Shown here: piece after piece, positions 16,546 through 27,029 of the stretch
Position numbering within the stretch: position 1 is the first letter of the stretch
Layout of the letters: every line of letters begins with the position of its first letter
From: Gordonia hongkongensis
Lineage (GTDB): Bacteria > Actinomycetota > Actinomycetes > Mycobacteriales > Mycobacteriaceae
NCBI RefSeq assembly: GCF_023078355.1
Contig: NZ_CP095552.1
Coordinates: forward strand, 1,178,001 to 1,242,000
Length of the DNA: 64,000 bases
Reading direction: 5' to 3'
Made by a program: the position numbers and the translations under genes
Notes under the pieces: generated by a model
Seen by the model: the letters and a program-made list of their open reading frames with translations, nothing else
What the model was told of the DNA's origin: nothing
The model's database searches: none

Positions 16546-17504
16546 ATGCCTGCGCCCTTCGCTCATGAACTGCCCGTCGACCGATACGGTCTCGTTCGTC
16601 GGGAAGCGACCCTGCGGGCCGGTGTCGGGGACGACGTCGTCGCCGCTGCAGTCCGACGCGGTCAACTCCTGCGGCTGGCGCCGGGGGTGTGGGTCGAGGG
16701 GGAGCGCGGTTCGAGGGGCCGGCGGGCGCCGATCTGCTCTTCCGGCACCGATCCATAGCCGTGGCGACATCGGCGCGCGACCGCGGCATCTCGACACTGA
16801 GTCACGAATCGGCCGCCGCGCTTCTCGGGCTCGACACCCTGCATCCCGATCGCACCACGGTGCACCTGACGAAGGCCGCGAAATCCAGTGGCGGCTATGT
16901 GCGCGGACACCGTCATGTCCACAACGGCCCGCTGGGCCGCGATGAGACGGTCACAGTGGACGGATTGTCGGTCACGAGTGTCGAACGCACCGCGGTCGAC
17001 ATCGCGATGGCCGGTGACTTCGCCCAGGGGGTCGTCGTCTTCGACCGGGCGCTGGCGAAGGACGCGGATCACGACACGATGGCGGCCATGCTCGACGCAC
17101 GCACGGGATGGAAGAACGTTGGCACTGCTCGCAGAGCGCTGGCGTGTTCGAACCGTCGATCGGAAAGCGTCGGTGAGTCGTGGAGCCGCGCGCAGATGAT
17201 CGTCGCCGGACTCCCGGCACCCCGCCTGCAGAGCTCGTTCTCGACACCGGACGGAGAAATACGAGCGGACTTCGACTGGGACGGCCGGGTGATCGGTGAG
17301 TTCGACGGCCTCCAGAAGTACGGTCGGCTACTCCGCCCCGACGAAGAGCCACGTGATGCATTGATCCGCGAGAAGCGCAGGGAGGACGCGCTGCGCGCTC
17401 TTGGGATCATGGTGATCCGCTGGACCTGGTCGACTCTCGAACGCCGAGAACTCGTGGCTCTACTACGACCGTGGTTGACGACGACAGGTTCGCCCGCGGC
17501 CTGA
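16546..17504 (+). pseudogene. AbiEi/DUF559-like protein, frameshifted
   Basis: Two halves of one protein lie in different frames. The first (ATG 16546, MPAPFAHELPVDRYGLVRRE ... LLRLAPGVWVE) is the winged-helix-like N-terminus typical of AbiEi-type antitoxins. The second (from about 16700 to 17504) continues with FEGPAGADLLFRHRSIA and ends in a DUF559/Vsr-like nuclease fold (DGEIRADFDWDGRVIGEFDG ... REKRREDALRALG). Loss of one G in the run at 16698-16702 explains the shift. It could be real decay or a sequence error. A complete relative lies at 47049-47909. No toxin gene is adjacent. The 370 bases that follow hold no gene, only a candidate promoter for mkl. Confidence 0.7.
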
Positions 17505-17769
17505 CCGTACGCAGAGCTAACACAGTCCCCATCGAATGCGATTACGCATTCGACGCACTTACGACGACCACCCGCGCCTCGACCCCGACGCGCGGTGCTG
17601 AGCCGTCGAAATCGTGTTCCGCAGGTGGAGCCCAGGTCTGCGGTGGCCGTCACATCGAGGGGCCGGCCCGACTTCCCTCACCGCGAACGATCGGATATTG
17701 TCATCGTCGCGGCGAGAGTTACCGGGCGGTAGGTTTCCCGCAGCCATCACCGAGAACCACGCGGCGGCG

Positions 17770-17797
17770 TTGTGGGCGGGGACGGGTCGGTTAGAGT
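17770..17797 (+). promoter_or_regulatory. Candidate promoter of the mkl-mce operon
   Basis: TTGTGG (17770-17775) and TAGAGT (17792-17797) are separated by 16 bases and lie 80 bases before the mkl start, in the 373-base gene-free stretch after the AbiEi-like gene. Only the spacing and similarity to housekeeping-sigma boxes support it. Confidence 0.35.
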
Positions 17798-17877
17798 GAC
17801 CCCAACCACAAATGCCGCCGGTTGGTGCGCGGTCACACCGTGGCCGCCTCGGGGGCAGCGATCGTCTGGAGGAAGTT

Positions 17878-19104
17878 GTGGGTGTTGAGGTCAGCGTCGA
17901 AGGACTCACCAAGTCGTTCGGTTCGCAGAACATCTGGCGTGATGTCACTCTGACCCTGCCGGAGGGGGAGGTTTCGGCGCTGCTGGGTCCGTCGGGTACC
18001 GGTAAGTCGGTGTTCCTGAAGACCCTGATCGGTCTGCTGCATCCGGAGCAGGGGTCGGTGATCATCGACGGGACCGACATCACGCAGTGTTCGGCCAAAG
18101 AGCTCTACGAGATCCGCAAGCTGTTCGGTGTGCTGTTCCAGGACGGTGCGCTGTTCGGGTCGATGAGCCTGTTCGACAACATCGCGTTCCCGCTTCGTGA
18201 GCACACGAAGAAGAAGGAGAACGAGGTCCGCGACATCGTGATGGAGAAGATCGACCTCGTCGGTCTGACCGGTGCCGAGGACAAACTCCCGGGTGAGATC
18301 TCCGGCGGTATGCGCAAGCGTGCCGGGCTGGCGCGCGCGCTGGTCCTCGACCCGCAGATCATCCTGTGCGACGAGCCGGACTCGGGTCTGGATCCGGTGC
18401 GTACCGCCTACATCTCGCAGTTGCTGATCGACATCAACGCCCAGATCGACGCCACGATCCTGATCGTGACCCACAACATCAACATCGCGCGGACGATCCC
18501 GGACAACATCGGCATGTTGTTCCGCAAGGAACTGGTGATGTTCGGTCCGCGGGAGCAGTTGCTGACCTCGGAGCAGCCGGTGGTCAAGCAGTTCCTCTCC
18601 GGTGACCGGTTCGGTCCGATCGGTATGTCCGAGGAGAAGGACGAGGCGGTCCAGAAGCAGGAAGAGGCGATGCAGGCCGCGGGTATCTCCGGTGGTGGTA
18701 CCAAGGAGGACTTCACCGAGATCATTCCGCAGGTGCAGCCCAATCCCGGTATGCCCGAACGCAAGGCGATCGCCCGGCACCGCGAGCGCGTGCACGCGAT
18801 GCTGCCCGACCTGCCCCATAACGCTCAGGAGGCGATCCGCCGCAGCCAGGAGCAGGAAGACCAGATCCGCGAGGAGAGCCGCCAGCACGCCGACAACATG
18901 GCGAACGGCAACGGCCCGTCCGGCAACAACAGCTCCGGCAATGAGTGGACGACCGCGCCGAGCAACGTCGCCGTCGCGGACTCCAAGACCGACGTCATCG
19001 ACTACGGCGGCAGCGATGCCCCGACCGAACAGTGGCACACACCCGGTGATGCACTGACCAAGCCCAGCCATCGTGCTGATGGGAACGAAGGGCGGACACC
19101 CTAG
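17878..19104 (+). CDS. mkl: Mkl/MlaF-type ATPase of the Mce lipid importer
   Basis: The protein has 408 residues from GTG 17878, with GGAGGA 5 bases upstream. The first 250 residues form an ABC ATPase: Walker A GPSGTGKS, signature ISGGMRKRAGLARAL, Walker B IILCDEPDSGLDP, and the switch His in VTHN. The SGGMRKR form marks the MlaF/Mkl branch that powers MCE transporters. The remaining 150 residues are charged, then Asn/Gly/Ser-rich (NGNGPSGNNSSGN), and are not part of the ATPase core. It is followed after 2 bases by the first yrbE gene, so it is co-transcribed with the complete mce operon. In Mycobacterium tuberculosis mkl also lies between rplL and rpoB, but apart from its mce operons (recalled). 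Confidence 0.93.
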   Translation: MGVEVSVEGLTKSFGSQNIWRDVTLTLPEGEVSALLGPSGTGKSVFLKTLIGLLHPEQGSVIIDGTDITQCSAKELYEIRKLFGVLFQDGALFGSMSLFDNIAFPLREHTKKKENEVRDIVMEKIDLVGLTGAEDKLPGEISGGMRKRAGLARALVLDPQIILCDEPDSGLDPVRTAYISQLLIDINAQIDATILIVTHNINIARTIPDNIGMLFRKELVMFGPREQLLTSEQPVVKQFLSGDRFGPIGMSEEKDEAVQKQEEAMQAAGISGGGTKEDFTEIIPQVQPNPGMPERKAIARHRERVHAMLPDLPHNAQEAIRRSQEQEDQIREESRQHADNMANGNGPSGNNSSGNEWTTAPSNVAVADSKTDVIDYGGSDAPTEQWHTPGDALTKPSHRADGNEGRTP

Positions 19105-19106
19105 GG

Positions 19107-19913
19107 ATGAGCAGTGCCACCACGCGTGGCGTCGACCGAATCGCGCAAGCCGGGACAGGTGCCCTGTCACAGACCGGCAATATCGTTCAGCTCTTCGTCG
19201 ATGTTGCACGCCAGACCTTTGTGCGCCCGTTTCAGTGGCGGGAGTTCATCCAGCAGGCGTGGTTCATCGCCAGTGTGACGATCCTGCCCACCGCCCTGAT
19301 CGCGATTCCGTTCGGCGCGATCGTCTCGCTGCAGACGGGTTCACTCATCAAGCAGCTCGGCGCGGAGTCCTACACCGGCGCGGCCAGCGTGCTCGTCGTC
19401 ATCCAGCAGGGTTCGCCGCTGGTGACGTCGTTGCTGATCGCGGGTGCGGCCGGGTCGGCCGTCGCCGCCGACCTCGGCTCGCGCACCATCCGCGAGGAGA
19501 TCGACGCGATGGAGGTGCTCGGCATCAACCCGATCCAGCGTCTCGTCGTACCGCGTGTGCTGGCGATGGTTCTGGTGGCGATGCTGCTCAACGGTCTGGT
19601 CGCCGTCATCGGTATCGGCGGTGGTTACTTCTTCAACGTGGTCGTCCAAGGCGGTACGCCGGGCGCCTACCTCGCGTCGTTCGGTGCGCTGGCACAGCTG
19701 CCCGACCTCTGGGTCTCGACCCTCAAGGCCGCGATCTTCGGTGTCCTCGCCGGTGTCGTGGCGTCGTACAAGGGCCTCAACCCCAAGGGCGGTCCGAAGG
19801 GCGTGGGTGACGCGGTCAACCAGAGCGTCGTCATCACGTTCCTGCTGCTGTTCCTGGCGAACCTGATCATCACTGCGGTCTACCTGCAGGTCGTCCCACC
19901 GAAGGGGAGCTAG
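19107..19913 (+). CDS. YrbE/MlaE-family permease A of the Mce transporter
   Basis: The 268-residue protein starts at ATG 19107, 2 bases after the mkl stop. About five membrane helices carry MlaE landmarks: SLQTGSLIKQLGAESYTGAA, VTSLLIAGAAGSAVAADLGS, and the EIDAMEVLGINPIQRLVVPR motif that couples to the ATPase. Two YrbE proteins form the membrane core of a Mce complex that imports lipids or sterols; the substrate cannot be told from the sequence. The second permease gene follows 2 bases later. Confidence 0.93.
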   Translation: MSSATTRGVDRIAQAGTGALSQTGNIVQLFVDVARQTFVRPFQWREFIQQAWFIASVTILPTALIAIPFGAIVSLQTGSLIKQLGAESYTGAASVLVVIQQGSPLVTSLLIAGAAGSAVAADLGSRTIREEIDAMEVLGINPIQRLVVPRVLAMVLVAMLLNGLVAVIGIGGGYFFNVVVQGGTPGAYLASFGALAQLPDLWVSTLKAAIFGVLAGVVASYKGLNPKGGPKGVGDAVNQSVVITFLLLFLANLIITAVYLQVVPPKGS

Positions 19914-19915
19914 AC

Positions 19916-20797
19916 GTGACCGAAGGTGGGGGCGGTGTGACCATCGCCAAGAGCCGGCCCGAGTACTACATGTACGAGGCCCGCAAGCAGCTGGGCAAGC
20001 CGCTGAAGGTGCTCGACGGCGCCGGCGAGCAGATGTCGTTCTACGGCCGGACGCTCGCGTGGATGCCGAAGACGATCGTGCATTACACGCGCGAGGTCCT
20101 GCGCCTGCTCGCCGAAGTCGCGTTCGGATCGGGCGGACTCGCGGTCATCGGCGGCACCATCGGCGTGATGGTGCTGATGTCGGGGTTCACCGGCGTCGTG
20201 GTCGGCCTGCAGGGGTACGCCGCGCTCGACCAGATCGGGTCGCAGGCCCTCACCGGCTTCCTCTCCGCCTACGTCAACACCCGCGAGGTGGCCCCGCTGG
20301 TGGCGGGTCTCGCGCTGTCGGCGACCGTCGGCTGCGGCTTCACCGCCCAGCTCGGCGCCATGCGGATCTCGGAGGAGATCGACGCGCTGGAGACGATGGC
20401 CGTGCCGTCGATCCCGTTCCTGGTGTCGACCCGAGTGATCGCCGGTTTCATCGCGGTCATCCCGCTGTACGTGCTCGGCCTGCTGTCGGCGTACCTCGCC
20501 TCCCGCGTGGTGACGACGGTCTTCAACGGCCAGTCCGGCGGCTCCTACGACCACTACTTCAACCTGTTCCTGCCACCGGCCGACGTCTTGTGGTCGTTCG
20601 GCAAGGTGCTGGTCTTCGCGTTCGTGATCATCCTCGTGCACTGCTACTACGGCTACTACGCCTCGGGCGGTCCCGCGGGTGTGGGCGTGGCCGTCGGGCA
20701 CGCGGTTCGAGCGGCTCTGGTGCTGATCGCGGTCCTGGACTTCTTCCTCGGCCTGGCGATCTGGGGCACCACCACAACCGTGCGAGTGGGAGGTTAA
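19916..20797 (+). CDS. YrbE/MlaE-family permease B of the Mce transporter
   Basis: The protein has 293 residues from GTG 19916. It repeats the MlaE pattern of its neighbour: GFTGVVVGLQGYAALDQIGS, APLVAGLALSATVGCGFTAQ and EEIDALETMAVPSIPFLVSTR, with hydrophobic helices between. The N-terminal 60 residues (YYMYEARKQLGKPLKVLDGA) are a cytosolic extension. It should pair with the upstream permease in a heterodimer. The mceA gene starts 1 base after its stop. Confidence 0.93.
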   Translation: MTEGGGGVTIAKSRPEYYMYEARKQLGKPLKVLDGAGEQMSFYGRTLAWMPKTIVHYTREVLRLLAEVAFGSGGLAVIGGTIGVMVLMSGFTGVVVGLQGYAALDQIGSQALTGFLSAYVNTREVAPLVAGLALSATVGCGFTAQLGAMRISEEIDALETMAVPSIPFLVSTRVIAGFIAVIPLYVLGLLSAYLASRVVTTVFNGQSGGSYDHYFNLFLPPADVLWSFGKVLVFAFVIILVHCYYGYYASGGPAGVGVAVGHAVRAALVLIAVLDFFLGLAIWGTTTTVRVGG

Positions 20798-20798
20798 C

Positions 20799-22165
20799 GT
20801 GACGCTGCTGCGTAAACGGTTGCTCGGACTCGTCTTCTTCCTCGTCGTCGCGTTGTTCCTCACCTTGACGATCACCAAGTTCAACAAGACGTTCACCGAG
20901 TTCACCGACGTCACGTTGCTGACCGACTCGACCGGCAACGCGCTGCCGGCGAACGCCGACGTCAAGGCCCGCGGCATGACCGTCGGCGAGGTGCGCGAGG
21001 TCAAGCCCGGACCCGACGGTTCCGTCGAAGTCGTGTTGGGACTCAACCCCGATCAGGCGTCGACGCTGTCGGCCGAGACCACCGCGCGCATCCTGCCGAA
21101 GACCCTGTTCGGCGAGCGCTACGTCGCCCTGCAGGTGCCGGAGGACAACTCCGGGCCGACGCTGAGCAACGGTGCGACGATCCAGACCGACCAGAGCGGC
21201 AACGCACTGGAAATCCAGCAGTTGTTCGACAAGCTGCTCCCGGTCCTCGAGGCGATCCCGCCGCAGGATCTGAACGCCACGCTGACCTCGCTGTCGTCGG
21301 CACTCTCGGGCCGCGGCGAGCAGCTGGGCACGACGCTGGAGGAACTCGACCAGATCTTCGGCGAGATCAACGAGAACCTGCCCGAACTCGAGGGCACCCT
21401 CGAGGGGTTGGCCAGCTTCTCGCAGACCTACTCCGAGGCGCTGCCCGACGTGGTCGACGCGCTCGACTCCCTGCGCACGACGACGAACACCATCGTCGAA
21501 CGCCAGGACGACCTGCGGACCCTCATCGCCACCCTGGGTGTCGCGTCCGACGACCTGACCGGCTGGCTCCGTGCCAACCGCACCGACCTCATCGACCTGG
21601 CCGTCGACTCCGAGGAACTCCTCGTCGGACTCGCCAAGCAGTCACCGGCGTTCGTGTGCACCTTCCGCAACTTCGCGGGTCTGATCCCGGAGTCGCGCAA
21701 GATCGTCGGCCAGGGCACCGACAATCCGGGTGTGCGGGTGAACCTGCAGTTCGTCAACCCCCGTGGCCGTTACCTACCGAACCAGGACGAACCCGCTTCA
21801 TGGACCTCGATCCGCCCGCTGTGTGTTACGACCCCAAGATGGGTGGCGACCGCCCGTTCCCGCAGTACCCGGGTGGTTCGCTCGCCGACGGCAGCTACCA
21901 ACCGCCGTCACGTAACCCCGGTCCGCGCACGATGCCCGAGTTGCCGCAGCCGCAGTTCAGCGGCGTGCCCGCGGGGTCGGTCTCGGCCGCGTCGGGTGCG
22001 AAGCCGGTCGCGGTGGAGTCCAACCCGTTCGACGACCCGGACTACCGCAAGCAGCTGCAGGTCATCTACGGCGCCACCTCGGGCAAGGCGCCCGAAGAGG
22101 TGCCCACCTGGGTGACCATGATCGGCGGCGGTGCGCTGCAGGGTGCGAAGGTCGACATCAAATGA
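20799..22165 (+). pseudogene. MceA, MCE-family protein, frameshifted near residue 331
   Basis: From GTG 20799 the protein shows one N-terminal membrane anchor, the MCE domain (LLTDSTGNALPANADVKARG to about residue 120) and long helical segments. The frame is good up to RGRYLPNQDEP, then turns into Arg/Ser-rich nonsense ending at 22115. The expected continuation, RFMDLDPPAVCYDPKMGGDR ... PTWVTMIGGGALQGAKVDIK, lies one frame away and ends at 22165, where its TGA overlaps the mceB start (ATGA). One missing C in the run at 21792-21794 accounts for this. All other genes of the operon are intact, so either the organism lacks a full MceA or, more simply, the sequence has an error. Confidence 0.85.
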
Positions 22166-23280
22166 AGTCGATCGTCGGACCGCTGATCAAGTTGGTCATC
22201 TTCGGCGTGGTCACGGTGGTGACCACGAGTCTGCTCGCCGTCACCATCGCCAATGCGGGCGGTGACGGGGACGCGAAGTTCAACGCCGTCTTCACCGACG
22301 CCACGCTGCTCAACCCGGGCGACGACGTGCGCATCGCCGGTGTGCGTGTGGGACAGGTCGAGAGCGTCGAGGTCTACGACCGCAACAAGGCGAAGGTCGC
22401 GTTCAACGTCGACCGCGACCGGCTGCCGGACGGGACCCAGCTCTTCATCCGCTACCGCAACCTGACCGGGCTCCGGTACCTCGCGCTCGAGCGCGGGGCG
22501 GGCGATCCGTCGCAGACGGTCGCGCAGGGGCACACCTTCGGTCTGAACCCGGGCGTCAAGGACACCCACCCGCCGGTCAACCTGACCGAGCTGTTCAACG
22601 GATTCCGTCCGCTGTTCCAGCAGCTCTCGGCCTCCGACGTGAACAAGCTGACCGAGCAGATCATCGCGATCTTCGACGGTCAGGGCGGTTCGATCACCCG
22701 TCTGGTCAGCGACACCGCCGATCTGACGAACGCGATCGCCGACAAGGACAAGGTCATCGGTGAGCTGATCACGAACCTCACCAAGGTCCTCGACACCGTC
22801 AACCGCAACGACGAACAGTTCACCAGCCTGCTCGACAACACCGAGAAGCTCGTGACAGGCCTTGCGGCGCAACGCGGTTCGGTGGGTTCGGCGATCACCT
22901 CGGTCTCCAATCTGACCTCGGTCACGGCGAACATCCTCGGTGCGACGCGGCCGTCCATCCAGGGCGACATCGCCGGCCTGAAGTCGCTCGCCGATCAGAT
23001 CAACGCGCGCGACGAGGACATCGAGGAGACGCTGACCAATCTGCCGATCAAGCTCCAGAAGATCGGCCGCGCAGCGACATTCGGTTCCTGGTTCCAGTTC
23101 TACCTGTGCGGTATCGACGTGGTGGCGGGCAACGGCAAGTCGCCGGTGCTGACGCAACCGCTGGTCCCGCTGCCCGACATCAACCATGTGCTCTACACCA
23201 GTGCGGCGACGCGCTGCTGGGCCGACGACCGGCCAGGGGGTGACCACGATGGCAGACAACAACGATCCGAACCCGCGTGA
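22162..23280 (+). CDS. MceB, MCE-family protein
   Basis: The 372-residue protein starts at ATG 22162 inside the mceA stop. It has an N-terminal helix (IKLVIFGVVTVVTTSLLAVT), then the MCE domain (KFNAVFTDATLLNPGDDVRIAGVRVG to LRYLALERG). The helical region (about 150-320) ends in a conserved FYLCGIDVV segment. MCE proteins B-F join MceA in a hexamer that spans the periplasm and guides lipid to the permeases. Its last 11 codons overlap the start of mceC by 32 bases, a coupling sign. Confidence 0.93.
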   Translation: MKSIVGPLIKLVIFGVVTVVTTSLLAVTIANAGGDGDAKFNAVFTDATLLNPGDDVRIAGVRVGQVESVEVYDRNKAKVAFNVDRDRLPDGTQLFIRYRNLTGLRYLALERGAGDPSQTVAQGHTFGLNPGVKDTHPPVNLTELFNGFRPLFQQLSASDVNKLTEQIIAIFDGQGGSITRLVSDTADLTNAIADKDKVIGELITNLTKVLDTVNRNDEQFTSLLDNTEKLVTGLAAQRGSVGSAITSVSNLTSVTANILGATRPSIQGDIAGLKSLADQINARDEDIEETLTNLPIKLQKIGRAATFGSWFQFYLCGIDVVAGNGKSPVLTQPLVPLPDINHVLYTSAATRCWADDRPGGDHDGRQQRSEPA

Positions 23281-24355
23281 CCCGAATGTGAACGACGACG
23301 AACGCGACGCGGCTGACGCCCCGGTGCAGCATCCGCACCGGCGCTTCGGCGGCCGGCGCAGCCCGGTCAGCATCGGCGCCATCGGCATCCTCATCCTGAT
23401 GATGCTCGGACTCAGCTCGTTCTATCTCGCCGAACTGCCGCTGCTCGGCGCGGGTGCGCGCTACACGGCGAAGTTCACCGAGGCCGCCGGCCTCAAGCCG
23501 GGCAACGAGGTCCGCGTCGCGGGCGTGAAGGTGGGCGAGGTCGACGACGTCACCCTGGACGGGGACCGCGTCAACGTGACCTTCCGGGTGGAGAACACCT
23601 GGATCGGTGACCAGACCCAGGCGACGATCCAGATCAAGACGATCCTCGGTCAGAAGTTCCTGTCGCTGAATCCGCGTGGCAGCGAGCCCGCCGATCCCGA
23701 CGTCCCGCTGACCGACACGGTCGCCCCGTACGACGTCATCGAGGCGTTCTCCGGTGCGGCCGAGCAGATCGGCGAACTCGACAACGACCAGCTGGCCGAG
23801 TCGATGCGCGTGCTGTCGGACACCTTCTCGGGGACCGCGGGTACCACGGGACCGGCGCTCGACGGCATCGCCCGTCTGTCGCAGACGATCTCGAGCCGCG
23901 ACCAAGAGGTGCAGCGACTGCTCGCCGCGACGAAGGACACCTCGAAGATCCTCGCCGACCGCAACGAGGAGTTCGTGCGCCTCATCGGCGGCGCCGGTCA
24001 GTTGCTCGACGAGCTGAACAACCGCCAGCGCAACATCTCGGCGTTGCTGGCCAGCACCACGAGCCTGGGTGATTCGCTCACCGGCATCGTGCGCGACAAC
24101 GAGGAACAGATCGGACCGGCACTCGACGCGCTGAAGGGCGTGAACGAGCTGCTGCAGCGGCAGAACCAGAACATCCGCGACTCGATCAAGTACATGGCGC
24201 CCTTCTACCGCCTGTACGCGAACGTGCTCGGCAACGGTCGATGGTTCGAGTCGTCGGTCGTGAACCTCCTGCCGCCGGCGCTGCCGCAGCAGAACACGAC
24301 GCGGCCGCCGAACAAGCAGGCCATGGAGAACCAGGCCGGAACGGGGGTCGGCTGA
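23249..24355 (+). CDS. MceC, MCE-family protein
   Basis: The protein has 368 residues from ATG 23249, which has AGGGGG 8 bases upstream; an in-frame GTG at 23240 is less likely. A charged N-terminus (Asn/Asp-rich, then [12 protein letters not shown]) precedes the membrane helix [20 protein letters not shown]. The MCE domain has [20 protein letters not shown] and [11 protein letters not shown] long helical tail and a Gln/Asn-containing C-terminus follow. The 40-residue acidic head before the anchor is longer than usual for the family. Confidence 0.92.
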   Translation: MADNNDPNPRDPNVNDDERDAADAPVQHPHRRFGGRRSPVSIGAIGILILMMLGLSSFYLAELPLLGAGARYTAKFTEAAGLKPGNEVRVAGVKVGEVDDVTLDGDRVNVTFRVENTWIGDQTQATIQIKTILGQKFLSLNPRGSEPADPDVPLTDTVAPYDVIEAFSGAAEQIGELDNDQLAESMRVLSDTFSGTAGTTGPALDGIARLSQTISSRDQEVQRLLAATKDTSKILADRNEEFVRLIGGAGQLLDELNNRQRNISALLASTTSLGDSLTGIVRDNEEQIGPALDALKGVNELLQRQNQNIRDSIKYMAPFYRLYANVLGNGRWFESSVVNLLPPALPQQNTTRPPNKQAMENQAGTGVG

Positions 24356-25686
24356 TGACCGCACCAGACCTGACCCAGAACTCGGGTCCCGGTCGATGGT
24401 TCACGCCGCGGCACATCGTGGTGCTCGTGATCGGGCTGATCCTCGCTCTCATCGTCGCGGGTGCGCTGTGGTGGGTGTTCACCTCGGTCGGCACCACCAA
24501 GATCACCGCGACCTTCAAGCGGTCGGTCGGCATCTACGAGGGCTCCGATGTCCGGGTGCTCGGGGTGGCGGTCGGCAAGGTCGACTCGGTCACGCCGGAG
24601 GGCGACACCGTCAAGGTGACGATGACCGTCGACCGCGGTGTCGAGCTGCCCGCGGATGTCCGTGCGGTGCAGATCATCCCGTCGGTCGTCGCGGATCGTT
24701 ACGTGCAGCTGACCCCGGCCTACACGGGCGGGGAGAAGGCGCCGCGCGACCTCACCCTCTCCGTCGACCAGACAATGGTCCCGGTGGAGGTCGACCAGAT
24801 CTACGCGAGTGTCAAGGAGCTGTCCGACGCACTCGGCCCCGACGGCGCCAACAAGACCGACGGCACCGGTCGGCAGGGTGCGGTGAGTGAACTCGTCACC
24901 ACCGGCGCGGAGAACCTCGAGGGCAACGGCGAGAAGCTCGGCGCGGCCATCGAGGGATTGTCGAAAGCGTCGACGACGCTCAGCGACTCGCGCGGCAACC
25001 TCTTCGACACCGTCAAGAACCTGAACGTCTTCGTCGGCGCGCTGCGCGAGAACGACGCCCAGGTGCGGCAGTTCAACACGCAGATGGCCTCGTTCAACCA
25101 GTTCCTCGCCGGTGAGCGCGAGCAGCTCGCCGCCGCGCTGAACAAGCTGTCGATCGCTCTCGGCGACGTGGCGACGTTCCTCGCCGACAACCGTGAGCAG
25201 ATCGGGGAGACGGTGAAGGACCTGCAGCCGACGACCCAGGCCCTGCTCGATCAGAAGAACAACCTCAAAGAGGTCCTGACCGTGCTGCCGATCACGGTGA
25301 ACAACCTGATCAACGCCTACGACGCCGAGTCGGGCACGCTGTCGATGCGCCTGACGATCCCGGACCTGCAGGATCTGATCGGTGCCCAGTGTCGCCTGCT
25401 CGACCTCGGCAAGCTGCTGCCGGGCAACCCGGCCGCCGATCAGTTCAGCGACACCCTGCGGCCGCTGATCAGCCAGTGCGAGGAGATCGGTGAGCAGATC
25501 CAGGAAGGCGTCCTCGAGCCGCTGCTGCCCGTGCTGCCCTTCGGCATCATGAGCAACAACAAACTGCAGCGTGCGCCGGTGCCGGGCACCGTCCCGGGCA
25601 ACCCCGATCCGGAGATCGGCAACCCGCCGTCGGAGCGGGCCCCGGCCTCCTCGTCGACCACCCCGCGACCCCGGGGAGGCAACTGA
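24355..25686 (+). CDS. MceD, MCE-family protein
   Basis: The protein has 443 residues from ATG 24355, overlapping the mceC stop by one base (TGATG). The anchor helix is [20 protein letters not shown] and the MCE domain contains [19 protein letters not shown] and [11 protein letters not shown]. The helical part is followed by a Pro/Ser/Thr-rich tail ([20 protein letters not shown]), as is usual for MceD. Frame and length are intact. Confidence 0.93.
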   Translation: MTAPDLTQNSGPGRWFTPRHIVVLVIGLILALIVAGALWWVFTSVGTTKITATFKRSVGIYEGSDVRVLGVAVGKVDSVTPEGDTVKVTMTVDRGVELPADVRAVQIIPSVVADRYVQLTPAYTGGEKAPRDLTLSVDQTMVPVEVDQIYASVKELSDALGPDGANKTDGTGRQGAVSELVTTGAENLEGNGEKLGAAIEGLSKASTTLSDSRGNLFDTVKNLNVFVGALRENDAQVRQFNTQMASFNQFLAGEREQLAAALNKLSIALGDVATFLADNREQIGETVKDLQPTTQALLDQKNNLKEVLTVLPITVNNLINAYDAESGTLSMRLTIPDLQDLIGAQCRLLDLGKLLPGNPAADQFSDTLRPLISQCEEIGEQIQEGVLEPLLPVLPFGIMSNNKLQRAPVPGTVPGNPDPEIGNPPSERAPASSSTTPRPRGGN

Positions 25687-27029
25687 TGAACCGCACGTCG
25701 ATGCGTACGGCGATGGCCGGCGCGGCGCTGTCGCTGACCCTGCTGGTGACCGGCTGTATGTCCAACGGCATCCAGTCGATCCCGCTGCCCGGCGGCGTGA
25801 ACACAGGCGACAACGCGCGCACGTACAAGATCCAGTTCGACGACGTGCTCGACCTCGTGCCGCAGTCGATGGTCAAGCGCGACGGGATCCCGGTCGGGCG
25901 CGTGACCAAGGTCGAGGTGCCCAACGATCAGTGGTTCGCCCAGGTCACCGTCGAGGTGCAGAACAACGTCGACCTGTCCGATGAGGCCGAGGCGAGCGTG
26001 CAGCAGACCTCGCTGCTCGGTGAGAAGTTCGTGTCGCTCACCGAGCCCGACGGCAGTGCCGACGCGCCGCGCCAGAACCCGGACCAGCCGATCCCGGTGT
26101 CGCGGACACGGACCGCCACCGACATCGAACAGGTCCTCGGGGCGCTCGCGCTGCTGCTCAACGGCGGTGGCCTCAACCAGCTGCAGCCGATCGTCACCGA
26201 GCTCAACAAGGCACTCGACGGCCGGACAGACAAGGTGCGCGACCTGATCGGCGAGACCGAGGACCTGATCGCCGGCCTCAACCGTCAGCGCGACGACATC
26301 ATCACCGCGATCGACGGCCTGGCCGAGCTGTCCACCCGGACCGCCGCGCAGACCGCGCAGATCGACCGCATCCTCAAGCAGCTGCCCGCGGGCGTCGAGG
26401 TGCTCGAGGAGCAGCGTCCGCAGTTCGTCGAACTGCTGACCAAGCTCGACGAGCTCGGCCAGGTCGGTACCGACGTGCTGGGCAAGTCGCGCAAGGCGCT
26501 GATCAACGACCTGAAGGCGTTGCGGCCGGTGCTGACGCAGCTCGCCGCGGCGGCTCCGGATCTGATCACCGCCGCGCCGCTGATGCTCACGCATCCGTTC
26601 CCGGACTGGTTGCTGCCGGGTGTGCGCGGTGACTCGACCAACCTGTTCATGACGCTGGACCTCCGCGTGCTCAATCAGCTCGAGGCGCTCGGTGTCGGCC
26701 AGGGGACCCCGAGGTACGTCCCGCCCGCTCGGGTGAACGTGCCGGTCGACCGGCGCAACCCGTACTACCGCGGCAACGGCCCGCGCTACGGCTGGCCGAC
26801 GATCACGCTGCTCCCGCCGGCCCCGAACTCACGTCCGGGACCGAACACCCCGCCGTCGGGTGGCACCTACCCCGCGTCGTTCTCACGGCCGGCCGATGCG
26901 GCCGGTCAGATGCCGACCCCGGCGGTGCCCGGTCAGGGCATCCTCGACGGTCCGCTGGCCGCCATGGGGCTCGCTCCGGCGGCGCCCGCCGGGAACCCGG
27001 CATCCGACCCGTCAGGAGGTGGACGATGA
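25686..27029 (+). CDS. MceE, MCE-family lipoprotein (LprN-like)
   Basis: The 447-residue protein starts at ATG 25686 in a TGATG overlap with mceD. The N-terminus is a lipoprotein signal ending LLVTGC (Cys24), the mark of the E subunit in Mce systems. The MCE domain includes LDLVPQSMVKRDGIPVGRV and GEKFVSLTEP. Helical repeats and a Pro/Gly-rich C-terminus (RPGPNTPPSGGTYPAS) follow. The lipid anchor should hold the hexamer to the outer leaflet of the plasma membrane. Confidence 0.94.
   Translation: MNRTSMRTAMAGAALSLTLLVTGCMSNGIQSIPLPGGVNTGDNARTYKIQFDDVLDLVPQSMVKRDGIPVGRVTKVEVPNDQWFAQVTVEVQNNVDLSDEAEASVQQTSLLGEKFVSLTEPDGSADAPRQNPDQPIPVSRTRTATDIEQVLGALALLLNGGGLNQLQPIVTELNKALDGRTDKVRDLIGETEDLIAGLNRQRDDIITAIDGLAELSTRTAAQTAQIDRILKQLPAGVEVLEEQRPQFVELLTKLDELGQVGTDVLGKSRKALINDLKALRPVLTQLAAAAPDLITAAPLMLTHPFPDWLLPGVRGDSTNLFMTLDLRVLNQLEALGVGQGTPRYVPPARVNVPVDRRNPYYRGNGPRYGWPTITLLPPAPNSRPGPNTPPSGGTYPASFSRPADAAGQMPTPAVPGQGILDGPLAAMGLAPAAPAGNPASDPSGGGR

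Noticed and set aside
17505..17877. tRNA or small RNA gene in the gap before mkl
   Set aside because: I found no cloverleaf, CCA end or strong terminator; only a weak promoter-like pair.
21797..22115. C-terminal 107 residues of the uncorrected mceA frame as a real variant tail
   Set aside because: It is Arg/Ser/Pro-rich noise, while the neighbouring frame encodes a typical MceA end that overlaps the mceB start.
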